From positions 1 through 6,397 of the forward strand of contig JAUPKM010000224.1 in assembly GCA_030837445.1 (NCBI GenBank): a DNA stretch of 6,397 nucleotides. Reading direction: 5' to 3'. A program made the translations under genes and the position numbers. The stretch comes from Actinomycetota bacterium (GTDB lineage Bacteria > Actinomycetota > Actinomycetes > S36-B12 > UBA10799). Below the pieces are notes generated by a model that saw only the letters and a program-made list of their open reading frames with translations, did not search any database and was not told the DNA's origin. Below, in pieces: positions 1 through 5,811 of this stretch (positions are counted from its first letter, which is position 1; every line of letters begins with the position of its first letter).

Positions 1-91
1 CCCCGGTGCGGACGTCCACCAGCACCGCGTCGGGGTTCTCGTTGAGCAGTGTCCAGCTGTCAGCAGGGGTGATATCTCCGGCGTAACTCAC
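1..91 (-). CDS. Rhodanese-like domain protein, N-terminal fragment (runs off the left edge)
   Basis: Thirty codons are visible, starting at a GTG (89-91) and reading MSYAGDITPADSWTLLNENP, then DAVLVDVRTG. The pattern 'I-T-P-x-x-x-W-x-L-L ... A-V-L-V-D-V-R' is the first helix and the beta strand ending in the conserved Asp-x-Arg of rhodanese domains; the catalytic cysteine loop would lie outside the window. Rhodaneses carry sulfane sulfur on that cysteine and pass it to acceptors. From memory the opening closely resembles mycobacterial single-domain rhodaneses of the Rv0390 type, found beside metZ (O-succinylhomoserine sulfhydrylase). If so, the gene just left of the window may be metZ, but this cannot be seen. 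The start lies 22 nt after the stop of the upstream membrane protein gene, suggesting co-transcription. No strong Shine-Dalgarno sequence precedes the GTG. The family call is fairly firm; the specific role is unknown. Confidence 0.8.
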   Translation of the reverse strand, partial: MSYAGDITPADSWTLLNENPDAVLVDVRTG

Positions 92-113
92 GCTGCTGAG
101 TCTCGCACAGGCT

Positions 114-587
114 CTACGACGGCCCTGCCGAGCACACCTTCCAGTCGCCGCCCTCCCGCGCGAAGGTCATCAGGGTGTTCAGCTTGTCGTCGGGGGACTT
201 CTCGAAGTGGTAGACGACGGTGGCGGTGGCCCGGTCCCCGTTCACCGCGAAGCCACGGACATCGTCGACATATCGTGGGCCGTTGGATTCGGCGGACTTC
301 CGCTGTGCGGCCAGCACGCCGTCCTCGGTGCCCTGCTCGGCCGCGCAGGTGAACCGTCGGAAGTCGGCGTAGTTCCCGCGCTGCAGCGCGTCGTTCTGAC
401 CGATGACCGCCCGGCCGACACCCGCCTCGGCGCTGATCTCCTCGCCTCGGCAGGACCGCAGCCCGGTCACCACCGCCAGCACGATCACCACGATCGCCAG
501 CGCGATCAGCAGGGGAGTCGCCGTGGACCGCGGGGCATCTGGCTCCCCGGGCCGGTCTGGGTCGGGTTCGGAGTTGGGGCCGGGCAC
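114..587 (-). CDS. Small single-pass membrane protein with NTF2-like extracytoplasmic domain
   Basis: The product has 157 residues. Residues 1-22 are a Pro/Asp/Glu-rich cytoplasmic tail; residues 24-43 (ATPLLIALAIVVIVLAVVTG) form one membrane helix; the rest should lie outside the membrane. The outer part reads like the small alpha+beta domains (NTF2/DUF4878-like) common in mycobacterial membrane proteins: a helix with 'N-D-A-L-Q-R-G-N-Y-A-D-F-R-R-F-T-C', a central strand pair 'V-N-G-D-R-A-T-A-T-V-V-Y-H-F', and the ending 'G-G-D-W-K-V-C'. Cys81 and Cys152 are well placed for a disulfide; Cys46 sits just outside the helix. It is not a classical lipoprotein because no clean lipobox precedes Cys46. 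The GTG at 587 is the only usable start before the membrane helix. The gene begins 22 nt after the ATPase stop and ends 22 nt before the rhodanese start. Its function is unknown; I infer the fold by pattern only. Confidence 0.75.
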   Translation of the reverse strand: MPGPNSEPDPDRPGEPDAPRSTATPLLIALAIVVIVLAVVTGLRSCRGEEISAEAGVGRAVIGQNDALQRGNYADFRRFTCAAEQGTEDGVLAAQRKSAESNGPRYVDDVRGFAVNGDRATATVVYHFEKSPDDKLNTLMTFAREGGDWKVCSAGPS

Positions 588-609
588 GGCTGCCAGTTTA
601 GGGCTGTCG

Positions 610-1728
610 CTATGACCGGGTGGGCCAGTGCCAGGCCGGCTCGTCCAGCGGGCGCTGGTCCGCGACCGCCGTCTCGCCGTCGACTTTGACCAGGCGGAGC
701 AGATTCAGGTCGTCATCGATACCGCCCAGCGCCGCCACCAGCACCGGGGAATGTGTGACGACGACGACCTGGGTGCACTCCGCGGCCCGGACGATCAGCG
801 CCGCCAGTGCCGGCAGCAGGTCCGGGTGCAGGCTGGACTCCGGCTCGTTGAGCACTGTCAGCTCGGCGGGCCGCGGACTGAGCAGGGCCGCCACCAGCAG
901 CAGGTAACGCAGCGTCCCGTCGGACAGTTCGGCGGCGGTCAGCGCCCGTGCCATCCCCGGCTGGCGCAGACCGACCTCGAAACGGCCACCGTCGACGCGG
1001 ACGACGACCGCGCTGCCCGGGAAGGCCGCGTCGACGGCACCGGCCAGCGCAGTCGCGTCACCGATCTCGATGATGGTCTGCAGGGCGGCCGCAAGGTCGC
1101 CACCGTCGTGCCCGAGCACTGGGGTGCGCGTACCGACCCGGGGTATCCGTGCCGGGGCGGCGGCGTCGGTGCGGACGTGGTCGTAGAACCGCCAGGACCG
1201 CATCCGCTCCCGCAGGACCATCAACTCCGGCGCGGCCTGCGGGTCGGCCAATTCGCTGATCATGCTGTCGTAGGGCCGCATCGCAGTGGTGACGGTGCGC
1301 CAGCCGTCGTCGGCGTCGCGGATGCGGGCCAGCGGTCCGGAACGTTCCGCGGTCAGGGCGGCTGGCCGCAGTACTGGCCCGGCCCAGACCGCCTCGGTCT
1401 TGATCTCGGGGTCGAGCCCGAAGAAGGTGTTGCCGATCTGGGGCATCCCGAGGTCGACGGCATAACCGAAGTCGGTGCCGGCGAATCCGAGTTTCAGGCT
1501 GACCGGCCCGGTCCGGCCGGGGCCGGCCCACATCGTCGAGGCCAGACCGCCCTCCGCCGCGAGTGCGCTGACCGCTCCGTTGCGCGCGCAGTCCGCCAGC
1601 AACCGCAGCGCCCGGTACAGGCTGGACTTCCCGCTGCCGTTGGACCCCGTGACGACGGTGCAGCGCCGTAGCGGGACCACCAGGCGGCGCAGCGACCGGT
1701 AGTTCGCCACGGCGAGGGTGTCCAGCAC
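610..1728 (-). CDS. Lone AAA/SMC-like ATPase (AAA_21 / COG4637-type predicted ATPase)
   Basis: The 372-residue protein has a complete ABC/SMC-type nucleotide-binding core. Residues 8-16 (ANYRSLRRL) match the N-terminal strand typical of RecF/AAA_21 proteins. Walker A is GSNGSGKS (28-35), the signature-like motif LSDGTLRYL is at 268-276, Walker B is LTVLNEPE (290-297) followed by SSLHPDLL, and the H-loop is VVVVTHSP (321-328). The 'RSWRFYDHV' block (178-186) in the middle insertion is also typical of this group. No TOPRIM nuclease, coiled coil or membrane segment is visible, so it is not a full OLD nuclease and is too short for an SMC. It should be a cytosolic ATPase that dimerises around ATP; its substrate is unknown. 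The GTG at 1728 is the most upstream possible start, since an in-frame TAG lies at 1753-1755 with no start codon between. An AGGG lies 8 nt before it. It shares marR's reading frame and strand, with the repeat array between them. Confidence 0.85.
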   Translation of the reverse strand: MLDTLAVANYRSLRRLVVPLRRCTVVTGSNGSGKSSLYRALRLLADCARNGAVSALAAEGGLASTMWAGPGRTGPVSLKLGFAGTDFGYAVDLGMPQIGNTFFGLDPEIKTEAVWAGPVLRPAALTAERSGPLARIRDADDGWRTVTTAMRPYDSMISELADPQAAPELMVLRERMRSWRFYDHVRTDAAAPARIPRVGTRTPVLGHDGGDLAAALQTIIEIGDATALAGAVDAAFPGSAVVVRVDGGRFEVGLRQPGMARALTAAELSDGTLRYLLLVAALLSPRPAELTVLNEPESSLHPDLLPALAALIVRAAECTQVVVVTHSPVLVAALGGIDDDLNLLRLVKVDGETAVADQRPLDEPAWHWPTRS

Positions 1729-1736
1729 GGGGCCGA

Positions 1737-1740
1737 CCCT
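1737..1740 (-). promoter_or_regulatory. Probable ribosome binding site of the ATPase gene, inside the last repeat unit
   Basis: On the minus strand AGGG lies 8 nt before the GTG start at 1728. It forms half of the perfect 8-bp palindrome CCCTAGGG (1737-1744), which exists only in the degenerate, 14-nt unit of the tandem array; the other units read CCCTATGG. The position supports the chosen start. It is the best Shine-Dalgarno match available there, but it is short. Confidence 0.5.
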
Positions 1741-1810
1741 AGGGCACGTCCCCTATGGCACGTCGCCCTATGGCACGTCGCCCTATGGCACGTCGCCCTA
1801 TGGCACGTCC
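1737..1810. repeat. 15-bp tandem repeat array: four near-identical units plus one degenerate unit
   Basis: Units on the plus strand are CCCTATGGCACGTCG at 1751-1765, 1766-1780 and 1781-1795, all identical, then 1796-1810, which differs only in its last base (C). A fifth, shortened copy of 14 nt (CCCTAGGGCACGTC, 1737-1750) ends the array towards the ATPase gene. There are no spacers, so this is not a CRISPR. The array overlaps the last codons and stop of marR and runs to 9 nt before the ATPase start. In marR's frame each full unit reads GAC-GTG-CCA-TAG-GGC, so each repeats the marR stop codon. On the minus-strand transcript, GCC-AUAG-GGC can fold as a mini-hairpin in every unit. The identity of the copies points to recent replication slippage; the function is unknown. 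Confidence 0.95.
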
Positions 1811-2268
1811 AAGTCGGTCTCGAACTCCCGCATGGCCTCGAGCACGCCGACGAGCACCCGGTGGGCGGCGCGCAGATCGCGATCCGAAAGTCCGACCAGC
1901 GCCCGCCGGGTGTGCTGCTCCAGTGGCGTGAAGAACTGCCGCCCCAATTCGAGACCGTGGTCGGCGTATTTCAGGATGACCTTGCGCCGGTCGGTCGGGT
2001 CGGACTCGCGGCGCAGATGCCCCGATTCGATCATCCGCTCGACGAGGTAGGTGATCGCGGCGCCGGACACGCCCATCAGGTCGCGCAACTCCCCGGCGCT
2101 GAGCGGTGAACCGGCCTGCTCGGCGACCATGACATGCAGCAGCGCCCGAAAGTCGTTGGCCGACAGCGAATGTGCCCCGGCGAAGGCCTTTCCGATCCGG
2201 TCCGAGGCGGCCGAGAGAGCGCGGACGCCGTCGGCGATCGCCGACTCCAACTCCGCCCGTTCGCCCAT
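1798..2268 (-). CDS. MarR-family transcriptional regulator
   Basis: The 156-residue length is normal for MarR. The winged helix-turn-helix spans about residues 57-108: 'LSAGELRDLMGVSGAAITYL' (57-76) holds the helix-turn-helix, followed by the recognition-helix end and 'ERMIESGHLRRESDPTDRRK', where D-P-T-D-R-R-K is the wing hallmark of the family. The flanking helices (10-50 and 108-152) should form the dimer and ligand pocket. MarR dimers usually repress a divergent gene and themselves, and release DNA on binding a small aromatic or lipophilic compound. Here the divergent gene, 65 nt away, is an MMPL exporter, so I infer that it controls that exporter. ATG 2268 is the natural start; no strong Shine-Dalgarno sequence precedes it. 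The coding end (codons for D-V-P and TAG) lies inside the tandem repeat array, so changes in copy number would not alter the protein. Confidence 0.92.
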   Translation of the reverse strand: MGERAELESAIADGVRALSAASDRIGKAFAGAHSLSANDFRALLHVMVAEQAGSPLSAGELRDLMGVSGAAITYLVERMIESGHLRRESDPTDRRKVILKYADHGLELGRQFFTPLEQHTRRALVGLSDRDLRAAHRVLVGVLEAMREFETDLDVP

Positions 2269-2333
2269 GACGTCACGATAACGTTAAAGAATCTAAATGT
2301 TAAGCCAATGAAATTATTGTCTAGGATGTCGGC
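2269..2333. promoter_or_regulatory. AT-rich divergent promoter/operator region between marR and the MMPL exporter
   Basis: About 50 bases (2276-2326) drop to roughly 30% GC in otherwise GC-rich DNA. Visible elements: the palindrome TAACGTTA (2279-2286); a direct repeat AACGTTAA (2280-2287) / AATGTTAA (2296-2303), 16 bp apart with one mismatch; and CAAT (2306-2309) facing ATTG (2316-2319). Any of these may be MarR half-sites, but none is a perfect long operator. For marR, a candidate promoter on the minus strand is TAGACA (2318-2323) and TAACAT (2297-2302), 15 nt apart. For the exporter, TATTGT (2315-2320) and TAACGT (2279-2284) fit the loose mycobacterial -10 pattern TANNNT. The region's role is well supported by gene arrangement; the individual boxes are guesses. 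Confidence 0.6.
2323..2326 (+). promoter_or_regulatory. Ribosome binding site of the MMPL exporter gene
   Basis: AGGA lies 7 nt before the ATG at 2334 and sets that start. An ATG at 2326-2328 is closer to it but out of frame with the transporter. Confidence 0.65.
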
Positions 2334-4454
2334 ATGCACCGCGCACCCGAGGCCCGCCGCCCGATCTGGGATCGCATCGGCGCACTCGTCACCGGCCGGC
2401 GGTCCTGGGCGCTGGCCCTGTTGATCGCGGCGGTCGGGGGCGCACTGCTGGGCTTGATCCCGCAAAGCGGGGCCGACCAGCAGTCCCCCGTCGTGCTGCC
2501 GCCGACCGCCGAATCGGCCAGGGTCGCCGAACTCCTCAAGCAGTTCCCCGGCGGGGACACCGCCCCGGTGCTGCTGGTGATCAGCCGGGACGACGGATCG
2601 GCACTGTCGCCCGAGGATCTCGCGGCCGCGCAGCAGGCCCGGGACCGGATGGCGGGTGTGGACGGTGTCGCCCCGGGTCCACCGATGCCGGTCATCCCCG
2701 CCACCGACAGCAGGGCGGCGATCGCCCCCCTGGCGCTGAATGGCGACCTCACCGGATTCGCACTGTCCGACACCGTCACGGCGTTACGTGACGCCGCACG
2801 CGCGGGCCTGCCCGATGGCGTGGTGGCCCACGTCACCGGCGGACCGGCGTTCGGCGCGGACATCGCCAACTCGTTCTCCGGAGCGAACGTCACCCTGCTC
2901 GCCGTCACCGGCGCCGTGGTGGCCCTGCTGTTGATCGTCACCTACCGTTCGCCGGTGTTGTGGCTGGTCCCGTTGCTGGTGATCGCCTTCGCCGACCGGA
3001 TCGCGGCGGTGGTGGGCGCGGCGGTCGCCGAGGCCCTCGGGATGGGTGGTGACGGGTCGACGTCGGGAATCACCAGTGTGCTGGTGTTCGGGGCCGGCAC
3101 CAACTACGCACTGCTGCTGATCTCCCGGTACCGGGAGGAACTGCGGCGCGACCCGGCGGCGCACAGAACCGCCCTGCGCACCGCCGTCCGCTGGGCCGGG
3201 CCGGCGATCGTGGCCAGCAACGCCACCGTCGTCTTAGCCCTGCTCACCCTGCTGCTGGCCCAGTCCCCCACCACTCGCAGTCTCGGCGTGCAGGCCGCCG
3301 CCGGACTGGTGGTCGCCGCGATCTTCGTGCTGCTGGTGCTGCCCCCGCTACTGGCACTGTTCGGCCCGAAGTTGTTCTGGCCGTTCATCCCCCGCGCCGG
3401 GACCGAGGAGCTCACCACGACCGGCGCCTGGCACCGCATCGCCGACTGGGTGTCCGGCCACGCCGGGCGGGTGGCCGCGGTCTCGATCCTCTCGTTGGCG
3501 GTGCTGGCCACCGGACTGGTCGGCACACCCGTCGGCCTGTCACTGATCGACCAGTTCCGGGTCAAGGCCGACTCGGTCACCGGGTTCCAAACGTTGGCCG
3601 AGCACTTCCCCAGCGGCCAAACGGATCCCACCAGGGTGATTGCCCGCACCGAGAACACCGAGGCGGTGAGCGCCGCGATTCAGAGCGCACCCGGCATCGC
3701 CTCGGTCCAGCCGGCTGGCACGTCCAGCACCGGCCTGACCCAGTGGCAGGTGGTCCTCGACGCCGCACCGGCGACACCGCAGGCATTCACGACCGTCACC
3801 GCGCTGCGGGATTCAGTGCGCAAGGCCGACCCGCAGGCCCTTGTCGGCGGCACCGACGCCCAGGCCCTGGACACCAAGTGGACGGCCGTGCGCGACCAGA
3901 AGGCCATCATCCCGGCCATCCTGATCGTGGTGCTCGCGGTGCTCTATCTGCTGCTTCGCTCCGCGTTGGCACCGCTGGTACTGGTGGGTGCGACGGCGCT
4001 CTCCACACTGGCGGCACTCGGGATGGGCAGTTGGGTCAGCATCCACCTGCTCGGATTCCCTGCGCTGGACAACACCACGCCGCTGTTCGCCTTCCTGTTC
4101 CTGGTGGCGCTCGGGGTCGACTACACCATCTTCCTGGTGACCCGCGCCAAGGAGGAGACGCCGCTGTGGGGAACCCGCGGCGGCATCGTGCGCGCGGTGT
4201 CGGCCACCGGTGCGGTGATCACCAGCGCCGGGTTGGTGCTGGCCGCGGTGTTCTGCGTGCTGGGCGTGCTGCCGTTGATCGCACTCACCCAGTTGGGCAT
4301 CATCGTCGGCCTGGGCATCCTGCTGGACACCTTCGTCGTGCGCACCGTCGTCATCCCCGCGCTGTTCACCCTGATCGGTCCCCGGATCTGGTGGCCCGCC
4401 TTCCGGCCCGACGACATCGAACGCACCGACGCGCTGGTCATCGAGTCTGCGTAG
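2334..4454 (+). CDS. MMPL/RND-superfamily exporter (YdfJ-like, 706 residues)
   Basis: An inner-membrane transporter, probably driven by protons. It shows the duplicated RND layout: helix 1 (about 24-42), a large outer domain (43-185), helices 2-6 (about 186-343), helix 7 (about 380-400), a second outer domain (401-523) and helices 8-12 (about 524-678). Family motifs are clear: FGAGTNYALLLISRYREEL (252-270) at helix 4 and LGVDYTIFLVTRAKEE (593-608) at helix 10. In MmpL3 the Asp-Tyr pairs of helices 4 and 10 carry protons. Here helix 10 keeps Asp596-Tyr597, but helix 4 has Asn257-Tyr258. At 706 residues it lacks the long C-terminal tail of MmpL3-type proteins and resembles the shorter actinobacterial MMPL exporters; no mmpS gene is adjacent. 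The divergent marR gene suggests induction by a small toxic or lipophilic compound. Its substrate cannot be told from sequence. The ATG is supported by AGGA 7 nt upstream. Confidence 0.92.
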   Translation: MHRAPEARRPIWDRIGALVTGRRSWALALLIAAVGGALLGLIPQSGADQQSPVVLPPTAESARVAELLKQFPGGDTAPVLLVISRDDGSALSPEDLAAAQQARDRMAGVDGVAPGPPMPVIPATDSRAAIAPLALNGDLTGFALSDTVTALRDAARAGLPDGVVAHVTGGPAFGADIANSFSGANVTLLAVTGAVVALLLIVTYRSPVLWLVPLLVIAFADRIAAVVGAAVAEALGMGGDGSTSGITSVLVFGAGTNYALLLISRYREELRRDPAAHRTALRTAVRWAGPAIVASNATVVLALLTLLLAQSPTTRSLGVQAAAGLVVAAIFVLLVLPPLLALFGPKLFWPFIPRAGTEELTTTGAWHRIADWVSGHAGRVAAVSILSLAVLATGLVGTPVGLSLIDQFRVKADSVTGFQTLAEHFPSGQTDPTRVIARTENTEAVSAAIQSAPGIASVQPAGTSSTGLTQWQVVLDAAPATPQAFTTVTALRDSVRKADPQALVGGTDAQALDTKWTAVRDQKAIIPAILIVVLAVLYLLLRSALAPLVLVGATALSTLAALGMGSWVSIHLLGFPALDNTTPLFAFLFLVALGVDYTIFLVTRAKEETPLWGTRGGIVRAVSATGAVITSAGLVLAAVFCVLGVLPLIALTQLGIIVGLGILLDTFVVRTVVIPALFTLIGPRIWWPAFRPDDIERTDALVIESA

Positions 4455-4484
4455 AGATCGCACTTTTGGCGATTGCGACGATCT
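4455..4484. terminator. Imperfect hairpin between convergent genes, possible bidirectional terminator
   Basis: Directly after the exporter's TAG, AGAT-CGCA (4455-4462) can pair with TGCG (4474-4477) and ATCT (4481-4484). This gives an 8-bp stem with a 3-nt bulge (ACG, 4478-4480) and an 11-nt loop containing TTTT. No T-run follows on either strand, so it is not a classic intrinsic terminator; mycobacterial terminators often lack the T-run. It sits in the short gap between two convergent genes, where a terminator is expected. Confidence 0.35.
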
Positions 4485-4506
4485 GGGCGCAGGCTCGATG
4501 CCGGCA

Positions 4507-5178
4507 CTAGTCCGGCGGTCGCCGGTCGGCTCCCCGCTCGTCCTGGGTCAGCAGCAGCAGGCTCACCACCAGGACCCAGATCGGGAACGACAAGCTGAGC
4601 CACATCGTGGTGTCGGCGGCGACCATCAGCGTCGCGGCCATCAGATAGCTCAGAACGACAAGCCATTTCGGCATCAGGCCGGTGCGCAGCCAGATGGTGG
4701 CCAGCGACATCATGAAGACCGCCGCCATCCGCAGGGCATAGGTCTTGGAGAGCTTGAGCACCAGCATCTGCCCGAAGGTGCCGACATCGGTGCCGGCCAG
4801 GGTGCCCGACCGGGCATCGTTGGCAAGCGCCAAGGCGGCTCCGACCGCGACGGCGACGAACATCATGGCCAGGAAGAGCAGCCCACTGCCGAGGAACACC
4901 GTCGCGAAGAACCTGTCCTCCAGGCTGCCCAGATTGGAACGCACCACCCCGATGAACCAGAGGAAGGCGATCCCGGAGAAGGTCACCAGTTGGGCGGCCA
5001 GCACCATCTTGCTTGCGCCCGTGCTCAGCCATTGGGTGCCCGGGTCGGCGCCCTCGGGCAGCGACCCACGCAGCAGGATGATCGCCGCGGCGAACAGGAC
5101 GGCGAAGATCACCCCGGCCAGGGCGGCCGCCCGCGGGGTGGTGAGGCGGTGCAGGGTGCGCGAAGTCTGGTCAGCCAC
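4507..5178 (-). CDS. Six-helix integral membrane protein, unknown function
   Basis: The 223-residue protein is mostly hydrophobic. Probable helices lie near residues 17-37, 57-79, 90-118, 149-164, 171-188 and 191-210. Short charged ends flank them: a basic N-terminus with R-T-L-H-R-L and a hydrophilic C-terminus rich in D, E and R. The longest loop (119-148) links helices 3 and 4 and contains a conserved-looking G-x-F-G-Q-M-L-V-L-K-L-S-K. I recognise no catalytic or transport motif and do not know the family. It starts with GTG 5178, 21 nt after the thioesterase stop, so it is probably the last gene of the purA unit. No convincing Shine-Dalgarno sequence precedes the GTG. It shares the thioesterase's frame, separated only by TGA and seven sense codons. 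It ends convergently with the exporter gene. Confidence 0.75.
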   Translation of the reverse strand: MADQTSRTLHRLTTPRAAALAGVIFAVLFAAAIILLRGSLPEGADPGTQWLSTGASKMVLAAQLVTFSGIAFLWFIGVVRSNLGSLEDRFFATVFLGSGLLFLAMMFVAVAVGAALALANDARSGTLAGTDVGTFGQMLVLKLSKTYALRMAAVFMMSLATIWLRTGLMPKWLVVLSYLMAATLMVAADTTMWLSLSFPIWVLVVSLLLLTQDERGADRRPPD

Positions 5179-5199
5179 GACAGTGATGGTGGCAGAGTT

Positions 5200-5811
5200 T
5201 CAGGGCTGGCCGGGCAGCAACTCCACCATCAGTCCGTTGGCCTCGGCCAGCAGCGTTCCGTCCGGGCCGGTGAGTTCGGCGTTGACGAACGTCTTGCGCC
5301 CCTCCACCTTCGAGGCCCAGCCCCGCATCGTCAGGTCGACGTCGATGGGCGTGACGTTGCGGTAGTCGACGTGCAGGAAGGCGGTGCGGCTGATCGGCCG
5401 GCCGATGCTGTGGATGATGATCCCGCACATCACGTCGAACATCATCGCCACCATGCCGCCGTGCACGGCGTTGTTTCCGCCGACGTGGTAGCGGCTGTAC
5501 CGCACTCCGACATCGACACCTTCGGGACTGAAGGTGCGGATCCGCCACGGCGGCATCAGCACACTGCCGGCACCCGGCAGGCTCGCGACCCGTCCGCCCG
5601 GTGCCATCCCGCCGGGCTTCGCATGAGGCGCGAGGTAGTCGATCAGTTCCTCTACCCGGTCGGCGGCCGCGTTCCAGTCGGGTGCATCGGCACCGACCGC
5701 AAGGTCCTGGGCGCGTCGCATGCTCGCGACGAACCGGCCGAAGCCCGGAGGCTCGTCGAGCACCTGGAACCTGGGGAACCCCCCACGATCGACCGAGTCG
5801 GGATCGCTCAA
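5200..5811 (-). CDS. PaaI-like hotdog thioesterase downstream of purA
   Basis: With a TTG start at 5811 the protein has 203 residues. The hotdog core is clear: GGNNAVHGGMVAMMFDVMCG (111-130) holds the Asn-x-x-x-His-Gly-Gly...Asp pattern (Asn113/Asn114, His117, Asp126) of the PaaI/4HBT thioesterase group. It is followed by the strand FLHVDYRNVTPI (145-156) and GRKTFVNAEL (171-180). Such enzymes hydrolyse acyl-CoA or aryl-CoA thioesters as oligomers in the cytosol; the acyl group here is unknown. The gene order purA-thioesterase matches what I recall for M. tuberculosis Rv0357c/Rv0356c. The open frame extends further upstream, but that part is antisense-like, low-quality sequence inside purA. 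TTG 5811 overlaps the purA stop as TTGA, suggesting translational coupling. An alternative is GTG 5763, preceded by AGG at a good distance, giving 187 residues; both keep the whole hotdog domain. Confidence 0.85.
   Translation of the reverse strand: MSDPDSVDRGGFPRFQVLDEPPGFGRFVASMRRAQDLAVGADAPDWNAAADRVEELIDYLAPHAKPGGMAPGGRVASLPGAGSVLMPPWRIRTFSPEGVDVGVRYSRYHVGGNNAVHGGMVAMMFDVMCGIIIHSIGRPISRTAFLHVDYRNVTPIDVDLTMRGWASKVEGRKTFVNAELTGPDGTLLAEANGLMVELLPGQP

Noticed and set aside
628..1671. Plus-strand open frame of 347 codons opposite the ATPase gene
   Set aside because: The opposite strand encodes all ATPase motifs; this frame has low-complexity Gly/Arg/Gln/Asp composition and no recognisable features.
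1737..1810. CRISPR array
   Set aside because: The units abut directly with no spacers and are only 15 bp long.
1718..2050. Plus-strand frame giving a PYGTS peptide repeat
   Set aside because: The peptide repeat only reflects the 15-bp DNA repeat. The rest of the frame is antisense to marR and has no protein-like character.
2268..2275. TGACGTCA palindrome at the marR start as an operator
   Set aside because: It overlaps the start codon, is only 8 bp, and such GC-containing palindromes are common by chance; the AT-rich boxes further upstream are better candidates.
2784..4463. Several minus-strand frames opposite the exporter gene
   Set aside because: They overlap the clear MMPL coding sequence, are rich in His, Gln, Arg and Gly or in Ser and Ala, and carry no motif or ribosome binding site.
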